Source of the DNA: Cordia subcordata
Lineage: Eukaryota > Streptophyta > Magnoliopsida > Boraginales > Cordiaceae
Direction: 5' to 3'
DNA: 64,000 nucleotides
NCBI GenBank assembly: GCA_028554755.1
Contig: JAPTOF010000006.1
Coordinates: forward strand, 3,342,501 to 3,406,500
Shown here: in pieces, positions 1-13,668 of the stretch
Layout of the letters: each line of letters opens with the position of its first letter
Position numbering within the stretch: position 1 is the stretch's first letter
The notes under the pieces: model-generated
What the model saw: the letters and a program-made list of their open reading frames with translations, nothing else
Told to the model about the DNA's origin: nothing
Database searches by the model: none
Made by a program: the position numbers and the translations under genes

Positions 1-1731
1 GCCTGGAGGAAACCTTTTAGTTTACGAAGACTGTTTGCTACCATTTTAGCATTTTGTGCTCCCGATAATCCTAGGAAATTGTTGGAAAATTTTGAATCTT
101 TGTTATCTGAAGATTTTGAGAATGACCCTTTGCTCCCAAGGTATAGAATGAAAAATAAAGTGTTGGGAAATATAAGTGACTTCCTTGAATCTATGGGAAG
201 AAACATAAATGATTATAACTTGGTTCTTTATCGATTTGGTCTTGATCGAGTGGAACGAATAGCTAAAGAAATCAATACTGAAAAGAATATTACAGTGCTT
301 GATAGTGATCTATTAGGAGTTTCAAAACTAAACAAAGATCAAAAGTACGCATTCGATATTATTATGGAGCAGATCTTGTCTGGCTCAAGTGAAGTTTTTT
401 TTGTTGATGGTCCTGGTGGTACTGGTAAGACGTTTTTGTATCGTACTCTTCTAGCTCATGTAAGATCTAGAGGCTATATCGCTTTAGCTACAGCTACATC
501 AGGAGTCGCAGCCTCTGTCTTACCAGGAGGTCAAACAGCTCATTCTAGATTCAAAATTCCTATAAATATTGATGATGAAGGTGTTGTATGTCGGGTTAGT
601 AAACAAAGCGGTTTGGAAAAGTTATTAGTAAATGCAAAACTCATTGTTTGGGACGAGGCTTCAATGGCAAAGCGACAGGCAATTGAATCTCTAGATAAAA
701 TGTTAAGAGATTTGAATGATTCTGATTCTAATTTTGGTGGTAAAGTTGTAGTATTTGGCGGTGATTTTCGACAAGTTTTGCCAGTAGTTTGAAAAGGGAA
801 AAAGCATGATTTTGTAAATGCCAGTTTTATCAAGTCAAATTTATGGAAAAATATCCATAAAATTACACTTACTGAAAACATGAAAGCGAAATTTGACCCA
901 GAGTTTGCTCAATATCTTCTTCGAGTTGGTAATGGCACTGAACCAACAAATTCTGAAGGTCATATTAAAATTCCATCATTCATGGCTATTCCATATGTAG
1001 ATGACGAAGAATCTTTGACTGCTTTAGTTAATAATATATTTCCCGATTTGTCAATTTATTTGACTGATCCATACTCCATGATGGAAAAAGCTATTCTAAC
1101 ACCAAAAAATGATTGTGCTTCTGATTAATGATGCATTGATAAGTAAATTTCCAGGAAATGCGCGTGAGTATAGAAGTTACGACAAAAAAAATAGACCCAA
1201 ACCAAAAGATACAATATGAAGATTATTTAAATAGTTTGGATCTGCCTGGTTTACCTCCTTATAAATTAATTCTTAAACCAAATTGTCCAATTATTCTAGG
1301 AATCTTTACCCTTGTGAAGGACTTTGTAATGGTACTCGATTAATTTGTCAAAATTTGGAAGATGATGTTATAGTTGCAGTCATTGCTGCTGGTCATTATC
1401 ATGGGAAACAAGTATTCATTCCTAGAATTCCATTGCAACCATCCAATGACAAGAACATTCCTGTGGAATTTAAAAGAACACAGTTCCCTATATGATTATG
1501 TTTCGCAATGACCATAAATAAGGCTCAGGGACAAACTTTAGAAACGGTTGGAGTATATTTGCTTGAACCAGTATTTTCACATGGGCAATTATATGTTGCA
1601 TTTTCGAGGGCAAGAAAAGATCTTCTGTCAAGGTTTTGATACTACCACCATTGTTGGGAGAAATTCCAAGTAACTATACGAAAAATGTTGTATACGAGGA
1701 AGTCCTTAGACTTGCGCAAGAAAGCAATTAA
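1..1731 (+). pseudogene. Helitron PIF1-type helicase, 3' part, broken
   Basis: C-terminal half of the helicase domain of a plant Helitron RepHel protein, the enzyme thought to unwind DNA during rolling-circle transposition. The frame is open from base 1, so the gene starts upstream of the window. Walker A (GPGGTGKT) is encoded near 409-432 and Walker B (VWDEAS) near 646-663. The conserved end of the family is readable: GTRLICQNL, then [11 protein letters not shown], then [12 protein letters not shown]. It is dead. A TGA at 790-792 interrupts frame 1, which then continues to 1128; further frame changes occur near 1120-1160, 1200 and 1300; a second TGA lies at 1493-1495 and another shift near 1625. 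The last codons reach a TAA at 1729-1731. Both TGA stops sit where the family has arginine, as expected from CGA changing to TGA. Family call is firm; exact shift positions are estimates. Confidence 0.93.
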
Positions 1732-4700
1732 TGTACGTAATTTCAAAATAAAAATATACGTGTATTATGTTTAACATGTTTCTTATTTTATTATGTTTAA
1801 AACACTTAGTATTCTCTGTCATCATAAGATCAAAATGTTAGAGGAAGAACATTTGATTTTCACGCAGCCATCCCAATATATGGTGGAATTAAAGATCAGG
1901 TATCATGACAATTACTAATATAGTAACGAGGGAATTTTAAAAAGTAGGTTTTCCTTGTATGTTAGCGTGTCTATCTTTTACTAAGTTTTGAAAACTTGTA
2001 TGATGATTTTAAGACTTCTAATGTGTTGCATCATGTTGATATGATACATCCTTCTACTTTTGGTTGATTGCACGTGTCTATGAATTTTCTTGAGTGGTGC
2101 TTTGGTTTTAAACCTTAAGAGAGTAGCACAATCTTTGCATTTATCTGGAAAGTTTTAAATTTTTTACTTTATGTTGAAATGAATTAGAGCAAAATTTTGC
2201 TTTTGCTAAAAGTTAAACTCTCCATTTACTTTTTGTTTCTTTTCGCAATGTGAGAAACGTGGTTTATTTATAAACACAATGCCTATATACTAGTGTATTT
2301 TTAGCTTGAACTTTGAATATTTATTTATATATGAAGATGGGTCTTTGCTGCCGCAGGTTATACTATAGAAAGGTGGAAAAAGGGATGCAATATCCTATGT
2401 TGGGCGGTAGACTAGCGAGCTTAAATGGAGACCAACTTCATTTCTCATAAATCTTAATCAGTTGGGTTTCACTTCACTCCTAGAAAGAGAATTGAGCACA
2501 AGCTACTACATTACAATCAACAACCTAAATGATTTGGAGATTTGTGATTTTTTCATTATTGTTATTGTCTGTGGTATTTTATTTTGGCTATAGCTTTAAA
2601 TGAGACTTCATTATCGTAGTTACTTCTAGGTTATTCTTATAAGGAGCCATGTGAAGTGTCCTCTGATCGCCAATGGATAACTTACACAAGGTATGATGAC
2701 GACAAGGATTTGTTCAGATTATTTGTGAAGGAATTCAGTTTTGGTTCACTATGTAGTAGGTCTCAAGCATATCATGCCTCGGACATTGCTTCAGCTATAG
2801 ACAAGAAAACATTATTTTGTGTCATAACTAATCACAATGAGTTTGACCTTACAGCTTGGCAAAGTTTTTTACTTTATTCAAAAGCTCCCCTTGGTTGTGT
2901 TGTGTGTCCTAACTAATCACTTTATGATTCATATTAGCATTTGTTGTAGCGTGATTACATCAAATAAGGAAAATGTACTACTATATGAAGAACCTCAATG
3001 TAATTTCTACATAAACATAAAACATACAAAGATTCCCTGTTTGTGAGGAATTTCTAATTATAATTATCTGATTAGTTTCAATCTTTCATCTTAATCATTC
3101 TTGTGCTATACTTGATGATATTTTATTAAATTTCTCACTACAGCATTGTGCACTCCTAGTTTGATTCTCTTGAACCTTCTAGTTAGCCATTTATTATTCT
3201 CATTTTGAAACAAAGTAGAAGGAATAACATTATTTGTTCTATAGGTTGACACTAACTTTCACATAGAAAAACCGTGAACTGAAGTTATACATCTTCATGG
3301 CATCTATGCATTTGCATATAGTAAGGTAACTGATGCTTCTAGGAATATAATATGAGTTTGTAAATCTAAAGAGTATTCTTCAGATATCTCACAATGAAGA
3401 GGTCACTCAAAATCTTTACTTACTTTCTTCTTATTCTTATACTACCAATGTCTATCCAGGACCTGATGTTTGTTACTTTTCTATTAGAGCAGTTTAAATC
3501 CATCATGCTAACAACATATGGGAAGGAGGCCTACAAAATATTTGGGCTACAATCGAAAGCTGAATGGCTTGTTGACATTGATAAGGTACAACATCGCAAA
3601 GAAGAATGTTTGAAATTTTAGTCTTTCTCTAAATTCTGGTTACTTGTTAGTGAAGAATTAAGCCTAAAACCTGTTCTGCATAATTTTCATATGACCTCCC
3701 AATCTTTATCTTAGGAAAAAGAGCTTATGAAGAATGGTTTAGAAATCTGCGATATTATTGTAACTAACTACTTAATATTGATCGTATCACATATTTCTTT
3801 GTCTCAGTTAGTTCTTAAAAAGAAAAAAGAATTTCGGTCAGCGTTAATTGTTGTTGCACACTTGAAGGAATTTCAAAGCCTAAGCCTTAAAGTTGAGCCT
3901 TCAACTAGCATGTGAGTAAGAGGAAGAAAAAATGGTTTGAATATTTAGAGCTACTTTAGTCCATGCTTTAGTGTTGACCTTTTTTGGTGGTTATGTAATG
4001 CATTTTTTTCCTCATAAATACACGTTCTACATATATATATATATATGTATATATTCTAGCTCTTTTGATTTTGTAAAGGAATTTTATTTTATTTTTAGTT
4101 AAACCCCCCAATCTCATAATATTAAACCCAAAACCTTATGTCCAGGAGAAATAGACTATTTGAGTTATGCCTTAATCTCTTAAATGTCTAAAGGAATTTG
4201 GAGGCATAATATTCTTATTTCAAGAATTCTTTCTTGAAAATTGCTCCATATAACAAAAATTGTCTTATGCTTTCATCATGGTTAATATTCAACTAATATC
4301 ATATGCTTCCTTTTCCATGTTTTCATCTTAGATTCTTTTCATTCCTTGAGAACAAGACAAATGCTTCTTCCGTCGTGAAACGTATCCTATTGTAGCAAAT
4401 TGTGAACCACAGAAAAGAGAAAGAGACAAGAACTAGATGAGAAATGCGATGACAATGTTTTGCCTAAAAAACGTTATGAGGAACATTAAGATGAAAATAA
4501 GGGTGAAGCATGAAGATGATCACTTCTAAAGAACCAAAAAAAAAAAAAAGCTGTTCACAGTGATTGCTTATGAATAGCATATTTACAATATAATTTTCTT
4601 TTAGTGGTTAGCTACATCTATCTTCAAGCCAACATTGTTGAAGATTGTTCACTTTTTCCTTTTCTCATATTCTACTGTTGGACAAGACAAGAGTAGAAAA

Positions 4701-5834
4701 TATCACAAGTTATATTTTACACTCTTCCTTCTTTTCATTTAGATTCTCTGATTGTACTTATTTCTACTCAGCATGGCCACTCCACCCCTTACGTGCTATT
4801 ATCATCTTTGCCAAATGTTGTCTTATATATGAAAAATTACATTCATTTTCTCATTGTAGAACTAGGCATATCAAGGAAAAGAAGACCACCTCAAATTCAA
4901 AGGTGAGATCTTTCGATAAACAAATATAATTTATGCATTATAGCTTGCAATAGCAAAAATTTTCCACTTGCATTTTGAAATAAAATGTCTAAATTCACTC
5001 ATTAGTAATTAATTTAAAGTTCATTTCATAGAATTTTATATAGCAATAGATGCCATGTGATTTACAATATGTAGTCATCCATTAATGTTTCATTGTTATT
5101 TTAATCAAACGCAATGATATATGATCAATTTACCCTTTATTTGGGTCTTATTAACTTGCTGAATTTGAAATGAATAAGAAAAGGCGGAAAAAATATAACT
5201 AACTTTTATATAATAATATATCATATTGGTTTTTTTCTTTTCTAAATCTTATATTTTATTCATGACTGAAAAATATTTTTTTTCTTACTCACCAACTTAA
5301 AAATATATGTAGGTGAAAACTTATTTTTTTTCTATTTTAAATTAAGAAAAGCTAACACAATTAATGTGTAACAAAAATTTTTCAAAACCCATGAAGCTCT
5401 CAAAAAAATGAGGAAAAAAACACACAAAAGAAGTTTCACAAAAACAAAATAGCAAAATAACTTCCCTTCCCCCTCCGCAAAGCATAAAAAAAGGCAGAAA
5501 GTATGTACTAAATAAAGTGTTAACTTTATAGACTTTGCAATAAAAAGTTGGATAAATCAATAATTAAATAACAAAAACATTAAAGTTAATTTAACTCATT
5601 ATTTACTGACATTTTCAAAATTTTGCTCAACTTTGAACTCTTTGAACTACAGTAACAAAGTGTATTTTGTTGCTCTATATGTGAAGTTTCATCCACTATT
5701 ACGAAGAAGAATGTGATCTGTATTTTCAGGTTTTTGTTTACATGTTGCATTAATTGCAAAATATGTTTAATCAATAATTTTTGTGTTGCTACGTTATTTT
5801 ATATAATACAATTGTTTTACTGGTTACAGGAACA
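1732..5834. other. Helitron interior with unidentified, possibly captured gene pieces
   Basis: AT-rich sequence with no intact gene. Two stretches look like old coding sequence. One is 2644-2916 (+), which contains WITYTRYDDDKDLFRLF. The other is 3490-3585 (+), which contains TTYGKEAYKIFGLQSKAEWL and is followed by a possible intron (GT after 3585, AG at 3714-3715) into a frame beginning EKELMKNGLEICDIIV. The second piece faintly resembles the winged-helix part of RNA polymerase III subunit RPC3/RPC82, but I would not name it without a search. A short AT microsatellite lies at 4032-4050. Confidence 0.35.
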
Positions 5835-6308
5835 ATGCCAATTCGAGTGAGAACTCCTCTTTCTGCTAGAACACAATCCTAAAGAGAAAAACTTGAAGCA
5901 TTAAAACAAGATTTAGCCTCAACTAAATGGGATGGCAGTTTAAATATGATAAATCATATTATTTTAGTCAACCAAAAAATAGAATAAGTAATTTGGAATG
6001 GTTGGATCATGAACGATATCCAAAAACTTCATGCTTTCAAAAATAGTCTTCCGGAGACATGGGAACATACTTTTGAAAAGGTTTGTGAAGAGAAACATTA
6101 CGCCAAATATAATGACATCGTAGAAGTTTTTTTGAAAATATATATTCGACATAGAGCCATGAGGACATCTGAATTGTCTATGAAGTGTGAATATCGCAAA
6201 CTTAGTCATGAAGTTACGTGCTATCCTTGGCCACCTTCTGAGTTTCTTGAGTTGCTAGGTAACTTTTATCAATCTTTTCCAGTAACTTTTAAAGTACTAT
6301 CCATGTAA
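5835..6308 (+). pseudogene. Unrecognised broken open frame inside the Helitron
   Basis: One frame runs from an ATG at 5835 to the stop at 6308 with two internal stops, near 5880 and 5985. The codons between look coding: KLEALKQDLASTKWDG, then QKLHAFKNSLPETWEHTFEK, then SMKCEYRKLSHEVTCYPWPP. The base just before the start follows a TTACAG, so this may be an internal exon rather than a protein start. I do not recognise the family. It is charged and helical-looking, with no clear zinc finger or catalytic motif. It may be a captured host gene piece or a lost Helitron accessory gene. Confidence 0.4.
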
Positions 6309-9300
6309 TAACAATATGTACAAATTTATTTTAGTATATCAACATGTTTACCTTTTGTATCTGAATTCTCAGCTATAGGAATGGAATGATCCTTTATGTT
6401 TTTGCTTATTTACTATTATCAATGTAAAGAAATGATGTAAAATATAGTGTTTATTAATGAAATTTATATGCTTAAAAATTATTTCTCATAATTTTTTAAT
6501 TCATTCATAAGTTTGAAAATTAACACTAATTTTTACCCAGAATTAAAGTAAAAAAATTTTAATTAACATGATATATTTTAAATATTTATTGCTTTTTTTC
6601 ATAAACATATAAACAGTCAGTTTCGCTAACTGCATTTCAAACTTATAAAACACAAAAAATATAAAACATGTAAAAAGTGATTTTTTTTAAATACTTAAAA
6701 GTAAAAAAGCTTTTCATTCTTACGAAGAAGCTCGATTTTAGTCGAGTGATTAACTCGAAATATGTAAAATGTGGGAAAATGGTGTGTAATAGTGACAGAG
6801 ACAGAGACGCAACGTATGTGCAGGTCGAAATTGTTTTTAGGATATAATATTTATGTTCCAGTTTTTTTTAACGCTAATAAACTTTTGTGGTCCCAACTAA
6901 GACAAAAACCCAAATTGCCAAATCTGGTTCCTATATTTTCTCTCATTATCTTGACAAATAACAATAGGTCAAAAACAACTCTCTGCCTCTCCCTCTCCCT
7001 CTCCTCACCCTCATGTCCCCTACGTTTCTCTCCTCATCCTAATGTCCCCCACTTCACGTCATCTGAGTATGGTCAAGTTTGGCCAAGTTGTACAGACAAA
7101 GAAAAAAAAAATCAATCACTTGAGTATGGCCAAGCATGGCCAAGTTGTACAAATAAAGAAAATTAATCACTTGGTTATTAACTTTTCATCCAAGAAAAAA
7201 AGATTTTCAACCTCTACTCTTCTATCTTCTTACTACAAAATTGGGGACAGAGCGACCAGAAGAAGAAAATCTTAAACTCAAAGGTAAGTTATGAAGTTCA
7301 AGTTTTATTTTCCAGTCTATCTTTGATTCTGGATTGGTGGTAATTTTTCCTAAGAAACATCTTTTACTTTAAATTTTTTAAGAAAATTTTCAGGTAGTTT
7401 TATGTTTGTTTTGTTAATTTTAATGATTATTGCAATTTTAATAACATCGTGCTCTAATTGAAGTTGCAATTTGATGTGATATGTAATTTTGTTCTTCTCG
7501 CTTTCTCATTTTTTATGTCTGAATAAAGAGGTTAATATTTTTCCTTCTTGGTGCAATTATAATTTTTCTCAACGCCTGTGAACAAACAATTTACTTGTCG
7601 ATATAAAAGTCGATATCTTCTAATTCATAATCTTTGGTTGATTTTGTTCCAGACTAAGATTACTTATATTCATAAATTGTTCGACGAGATTGATTCAATG
7701 TAGCTTTGCGCTTTTTCATTCCCAAAGTTTCCGTTTTGATATGAATTGCAAATGTGCATAGAAACGACTCACAAAGAAAAGGTCCGTGCTATATTAATTT
7801 GAGCTTATGATGATAAATTATTGAAATAATTGTTTGGACAATTGAATCGCGGTCAAGTTTTCCAAAGATTTTTCCATTTCCTTCTCAGCGCAATGTCTTA
7901 AATATTAGATATTCAATTTGTTTTCTTGATATTTAGTGAAGATACAAACTTGCAGCATAATGGAGATTCATTTATTTCAGTACGGATTTGAGAATTACAG
8001 ACTTTAACTTGAATTGATATTGACATTTTAAGGATAGATTTTCGAACATTGGATTTTGATTGTGTTGTAATTTGGTGTATTGCTCTTCAGAGAAGCCCTT
8101 CTACTGGTCGTTGGACTTCTCACCATCGCCAGCTTCTCCTATCCGCCACAAGAAAGAGGTTTATATCGATACACACGTACAAAATTAGATGTTTATTTAA
8201 TTTTTTATCTCATTTTCGTATAACATTTGTTAGTAAAAATGTAATTATAACATAGTGTTAAAAGTATGTTAAATCAATTCATCTAAAGTCTCATGAAATC
8301 TGCTACCTCATTATTAACTTTTTGACATGCTTTCAGTTTCAATTTTTCCTGTCAAAAAAGAGAACTAGATCAACCAATAATACATGAGATATCTATAGTA
8401 GCTCTTTGCGCAAGCTGATAGGATCTCTACAGTAGCTCTGTTATATCCTTGAAGTTTCAAAAGATTGTTCTTACCTCTTCTTGCAAAATCTTTGCCTTAA
8501 GCAAACCATTTCTGCATCCAAGCTCATGTTGTAATGCTTTTAGCCACAATCAAATGGAAGACTATAAACGAATCCGCGAATATAAACTTCTGATTGTAAA
8601 ATTAGAGAAAGAATCGTATATCCCATCACACTCTTATATACTTACCCTATCTTTACCTGAACTTAGTTCCTGCAAAAGAATTTTTATAAACCAAAGAAAT
8701 AAAGAAGGAAAACAGAGAGGAATATGTTAGAGATCGGGTAGGAAAAGAAAGGTCTAAGCTTGGTAAATGACAGCTCTGAAGTTTGGAGAACAGAAACCAA
8801 CCGCCAGCAGTTGGCTGTTAGATTGAGCAAATTGCAGATTCTGTTATTGCATCTTCTGCAGATTAACTCTCAATTTCTGCAATTCACAACGTAAGTATGA
8901 AGTTTAACCAGCTTGTTAAACTCGTTTAAGAAGCACTTAAATTTGTCATCGAAGTCTCACTTTACACTTCTTCCTCCAATAATTAAGGAATTTTTCAAGA
9001 CGCCGCATAGGTTTGGTGCTGATGGACCACACCACAGAATAAGTTATCCATCTTGATTTTTGATAATTGGCAAGAGATAACTCATTTAGAACTGCTAATT
9101 GCAGACTTTGTCAAATTTATCTTTCTTTAGTATCTATAGCATTACATGGTGGTCTTGTGTTTTGCATGTTCTTTCTCCCTGGAACTTTTCTTTCTATAGT
9201 CAATCGTCAAAAGCTAGATGCCTGTACCTGATAATTAGCAAGGATTTAGGTTTGATGCTTAGATTGTTTGCTTTCGTTTTAACTTCGTAAACAAAAAGAT

Positions 9301-10450
9301 GACGTTCCTATTCCTGCCAAGCAAAAGCTGTTATTTATTACTTCTTAAGGTTCTTTACTAGCTGAATTGCAGCGAAAAATAGTTACATTAGCATTTAGCT
9401 CTACTTGCATTACTGTATAATATGTGAATGTGAGTGTTTTTTCTGATATATAGCTGAAACTTTAGCAATATATGCGTCTTAATTGTTATTGTATTAATGG
9501 TTCATCTAAGCCATTGTCTATTATAACCAATCATAAGCATCTTTCTAATAGATTTGTGTATGCTGCTTCAGAAGAAGTGTTTTGTAGAAATTCGACTACA
9601 TGCTATTGAGCATCTATATTTATGTTTTGATAGTATTAAGAGTTATAGCAACTATGATTTCTCATAAAGAAATAAATGTGAAGAAGATTGTAAACATATG
9701 AGTTTATATACCATTATTGTGAAAATAAGGCCTAAATTGTCATTGCTGTTGTTGTAATTTTACTTGCAATTGTATTGAAGAACTTATTTGTCAACATCTC
9801 TTGTAATAAAATACTGTATTGCCACTTCTGAAAATAAAATAAAATAAAATAAGACATCAAACCCAATCTTCACGGGAAGGTTGACTTGTGACCTTATAGT
9901 GTTGCTTGACAATGATGTTCCAGGACTTAAACTCGAGATTAAACGGAGTGCATTAATTTCACACTATTCAGTTTTTCCGCCCTTCCCTTTCTTCTAGCTA
10001 TATAGGTACCAAAGAGTCCTTCCCAGTCAACTTTCAGCTAGAAAATAAAATTTGTAGTTGTCGAAGGTACAGGTATACCTTAATATCATGTATCTATACT
10101 CCTTGAGACAATCCTTCTGCCAAATCTATAGGCATCAGATAAAGTCCCTAACTCTGCAACAGCTGAATAGCGGCCAAACAATTTTGCTCTAGCAATTTCC
10201 CCAACTTCTATTATAGAGGTTCACTCATCATATGCTCTTGAACAAGGTAATGCCCATACCGCTGCAACCGTACAACTATGTAAATTCTCTTATGTAGAAT
10301 CCCATACCAAGATATTGAGATTGAGTCATGAAAAGCAGTAAGACTAATTAATCTATTTTTTTTTCTCATGTCTCAGTACACTTTATACCTTCACATTTTT
10401 GTTCATATATATATTACTAACTTATGAAATTTCCTTATGTAGTTTCCTTA
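6309..10450. other. Helitron interior, no gene recognised
   Basis: AT-rich. 6950-7300 has a pyrimidine-rich CTCTCCCT stretch and two near-identical pieces (7066-7092 and 7122-7149, GAGTATGG-CAAG-TGGCCAAGTTGTAC), then a purine-rich tract ending in a good splice-donor-like GGTAAGTT at 7282. Another donor-like GTAAGTATG lies at 8890. These could be leader exons of the RPA-like gene downstream, but I see no continuous coding sequence. An AATAAAATAAAAT run lies at 9833-9850. Confidence 0.4.
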
Positions 10451-13235
10451 ATGGATCAAGTAAACGAAAACCAATATATATCTATTGCTCAAATAACTCC
10501 CCAAACACTGAAATGGACAGCAAAAGTTCAAATGATTGAAAGGCCACGTGCCCGAGATTCACGTCCTCGAACTCCAGAATCACGCACAACAAGATATCGA
10601 ACCATTATTGTGGCTGATGATGAGGTATATTCTAATAGACAAATATCTTTTGTTTTTGAATACTATGTACCCTTGATAACATTTCAGCTTTTAAACTTTG
10701 CACTTTAAAAGACAAACTTATTTCATCTAGAGTTTAATAGTACATTTATAAATACTAACTAAATAACATTGTTAGTCATTCTATGTTCACACTGATATAG
10801 AAACTATTGTATCAAAAATCACAACTACAATAAGAAAGACTTATATTAAGACTTAAATACTGCATTTAAAATATTGAATATACTTTAGAAGATGAAATAT
10901 TTTACACATTGAAAAAAAAAAAAATCTTCCCTCACATTAAGATGCTAAATTCACTGTCATTTGTCCACTACTAAGTGTAATTATATCTGTTATTTTCAAT
11001 TGAATCAAAAATTGAAAAATTGTTTAGTATGTATTTTTAGAACAATAAGTATATAACTGTATCAAATAATTAGAATCATTTTATGTGATTGAAAAAAATT
11101 GACACCATTTTTTATACAGGGAACTTGGATGCAATGTGTATTATTTGGTCAAGCAATTGAAGCATTTCAGCATACATTGCAACCATTTAAAACATATGAA
11201 ATTTCAAATGCCACAGTTCGTGAGTTGCCTGACAACTATAGGATCGTATAATGTCAATATCAATGGATCATTGAAAGAGAGACAAAGGTTGAGGAAGTGA
11301 AAAATGAAAAGCTCATAGCATTGCCCAACAACTTTGTCATCACCCCTTTCTCTTAGTTACACGAATATATTGACTCACCAAATCAACCAATAAGTATGGA
11401 AAACACCAACAATTTGATTTTCTTTTTATTTCTTTATTTGGATGATTGCATAATCTTAAAATTTTCAAATATTGCCTTGTAGATATCTTTGCCATTGTGC
11501 TAAATTACTTTCCCTCAAAACCTGTCTACACAAAACAAAAAGATGGGACAATGCGCCAAGGATTGAAGCAAGAACTTGTCCTCATCGATCAAGATTAATA
11601 TCAGTTCAAATATATCATTCTTTTATTCAACCAATACAATCATATTTCTATTGTCCATTAACATATTTGATACATGAAATATATTTGGTAGGAAAAAGCC
11701 ATTAAAACTCACACTATGGGATGATTTTGTTGAGCATGAAAGTTCTTTGATTTTAAATAACCAAAAAGAATTTCCAGTACTCATTGAAATGAGATTATCT
11801 GTTAAGGCATATTTAGGTAAACTAACTACATGATCTTAAAACTTTATATCTGTAAATTTTACAAAGATGTGCCTTGTTAAAATCCTTTTTCTATTCTAGG
11901 ACTTTCGCTTTCAACAAAGCCACATCTTCTTTTGTCATCAATCCACAAAATATTGAATCAAAGACTTTGAAAGATTGGTATATTTTTATTTTCATTCTCT
12001 TTTTCACTCAATATTATTTCCATCTCTTTTTTATTTCTTCATATAATTGAATCAATATATTTAATAAGGTATCTCAAAATCATCTTTTACTTCGGGACTT
12101 CGCTGCACGAAGAGATTATCTACATGATAACAGCACATTAGCAAGCCCAAAAAAAACAAAAGATACTCTCCATTGCTAATGCTTCAGCCATAACTGAATT
12201 GGTAACATTGCTTCATTCTTTTTTGTGATTAACAAATTTTCGTTGAATTGCTTCACATAAAGTTTAACAAATGTAAAAATCTTCTTAACACAATTAAATT
12301 ATACTCTTTAACAAATGTTACTACTTTCTACTCAATTAAAAGAAAGATCTATTTCAACATCATCTTCATTAACTTGCACATGAAGCAAAAGAAAGAATTA
12401 AAACCAATTATCTTTTGTGCTCCTTTTAACGCATCTTTTTATAATCACTCAATAGGATAAATATATTTGGATCAAAGGTACACCATCTTTATCCAATAGA
12501 TACCAGAAATTTGTATCAATTTGTTAAGAATGTTATAGAAGGATCAACACAAACCCAGGAGATGTACATGAATGTGTTTTTTGTAAAACGAAAGTACGCG
12601 CCACTCCAAGGTTTAAGTAATATATCCTATCTTTTATATTAGTTTGTTTAAAACAAAAAAATAGTGCATTTGATAAATAAACTTTGTTTACTCTCTTTTT
12701 CCTTTTCTAAAATAGGTGCCACTTCGATTTTCTCCTGGTTGATAAAATTGGAGAGTTAAAAGTCAATGTCTCTGGTCCAATGGCGAAGAAACTAATTGGT
12801 GAAAAAGCTTCTATATTGTTTGAGATGGATTCAAAGGTTAATACCATAAAAAATAAATTTTTTATCCAATTTACTTTTTTTATTATTTTTTTAAAAACAT
12901 CTTATTATGGAACATAGGGAGAGAACTTGGACTTTGATGGAATTCAACAAAGAATGATCAAGCAAAATCTTTATATATAGCTTAGGCCATATTCATTCCA
13001 AACTGAAAATGGTGTGGAGATAAGATTTTCAATCAGCTCCTTCTATGAAGCTAACAAAGATTGTTCATCTTCAAGCTCTTCACATAGTCAACAAATTTCT
13101 AGAGCTTTGTTTTTGGATGCTTCTAAGTCAATGAAAACCACTCCAATGGAATCAAAAGTTGAACATATTTCCGAAAAATCGTCTTCTGAAAGAAAGCAAC
13201 ACACTCCTACTTCTCAGTCGAAGAAAAGAAATTAG
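10451..13235 (+). pseudogene. Helitron-type replication protein A large subunit (RPA1-like), broken
   Basis: RPA1 binds single-stranded DNA through OB folds; many plant Helitrons carry copies. Exons I can read: 10451-10624 (MDQVNENQYISIAQI), 11120-11393 (GTWMQCVLFGQAIEAF, OB fold A), 11483-about 11620 (NIFAIVLNYFPSKPVYTK), 11692-11816 (LTLWDDFVEHESSL, OB fold B), 11900-11977, about 12500-12610 (zinc-binding HECVFCKTK), 12716-12836 (CHFDFLLVDKIGELKVNVSG, OB fold C) and 12918-13235 (a lysine- and serine-rich tail ending KKRN). GT and AG borders fit most junctions. It is decayed: TAA near 11249, TAG at 11354-11356, a one-base loss near 11923, a TAA in the zinc finger near 12522, and TAG at 12978-12980. 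Several stops fit CAG or CAA changing to TAG or TAA. Exon 3's end is uncertain. Confidence 0.88.
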
Positions 13236-13637
13236 AATGAAAGTGCTCTACAAATACTTCCTATTAGCACATTGTATAACTTTTTGAGATATGGGTTGCA
13301 CACTCAATTCACCTTGAAGAGGGCAGTGTTTATTGGTTTTTGTATCATGGATTGTCAGCACATTCTACTCTTCAAATATCAACTACTAAGTGTTAATATA
13401 CCAAATAGTTATAGGTTTGTAAATATTTAGAAACTACTTCACAAGAAATATCAGAAGTAGTTAAAATCATGAAACTCTTCATTTTGCTAATATGTAAAAG
13501 ATGTACTACATGGAGGTATTTATAATTATGCAAATTATGATGTATGATTATTTTTCATTTACATTTTTATTACATATAAATTTTAATCATCGAATTATAA
13601 TTTATATGAATTTTCTATAATAACACTATTAGGCAAC

Positions 13638-13668
13638 GGCAGTGCCTTGCACGGCCCTTCTCAACTAG
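13638..13668 (+). other. Helitron 3' terminal hairpin and CTAG end
   Basis: Stem-loop GGCAGTGC-CTT-GCACGGCC (one A:G mismatch in eight pairs), then CTTCTCAA, then CTAG followed by T. It fits the Helitron rule of a subterminal hairpin shortly before CTRR, with insertion between A and T. Confidence 0.8.

Larger units (their letters stand above)
1..13668 (+). mobile_element. Decayed Helitron, 3' portion (5' end outside the window)
   Basis: The broken helicase (1-1731) and RPA1-like gene (10451-13235) lie in the same orientation, the usual gene order of plant Helitrons. At 13638-13656 there is a hairpin, stem GGCAGTGC against GCACGGCC with loop CTT and one mismatch, followed after a few bases by CTAG (13665-13668) and a T. 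That is the classical Helitron 3' terminus. The TC 5' end is not visible. Joining the two genes into a single element is inference; later insertions may lie between them, and two overlapping Helitrons are possible. Confidence 0.75.
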
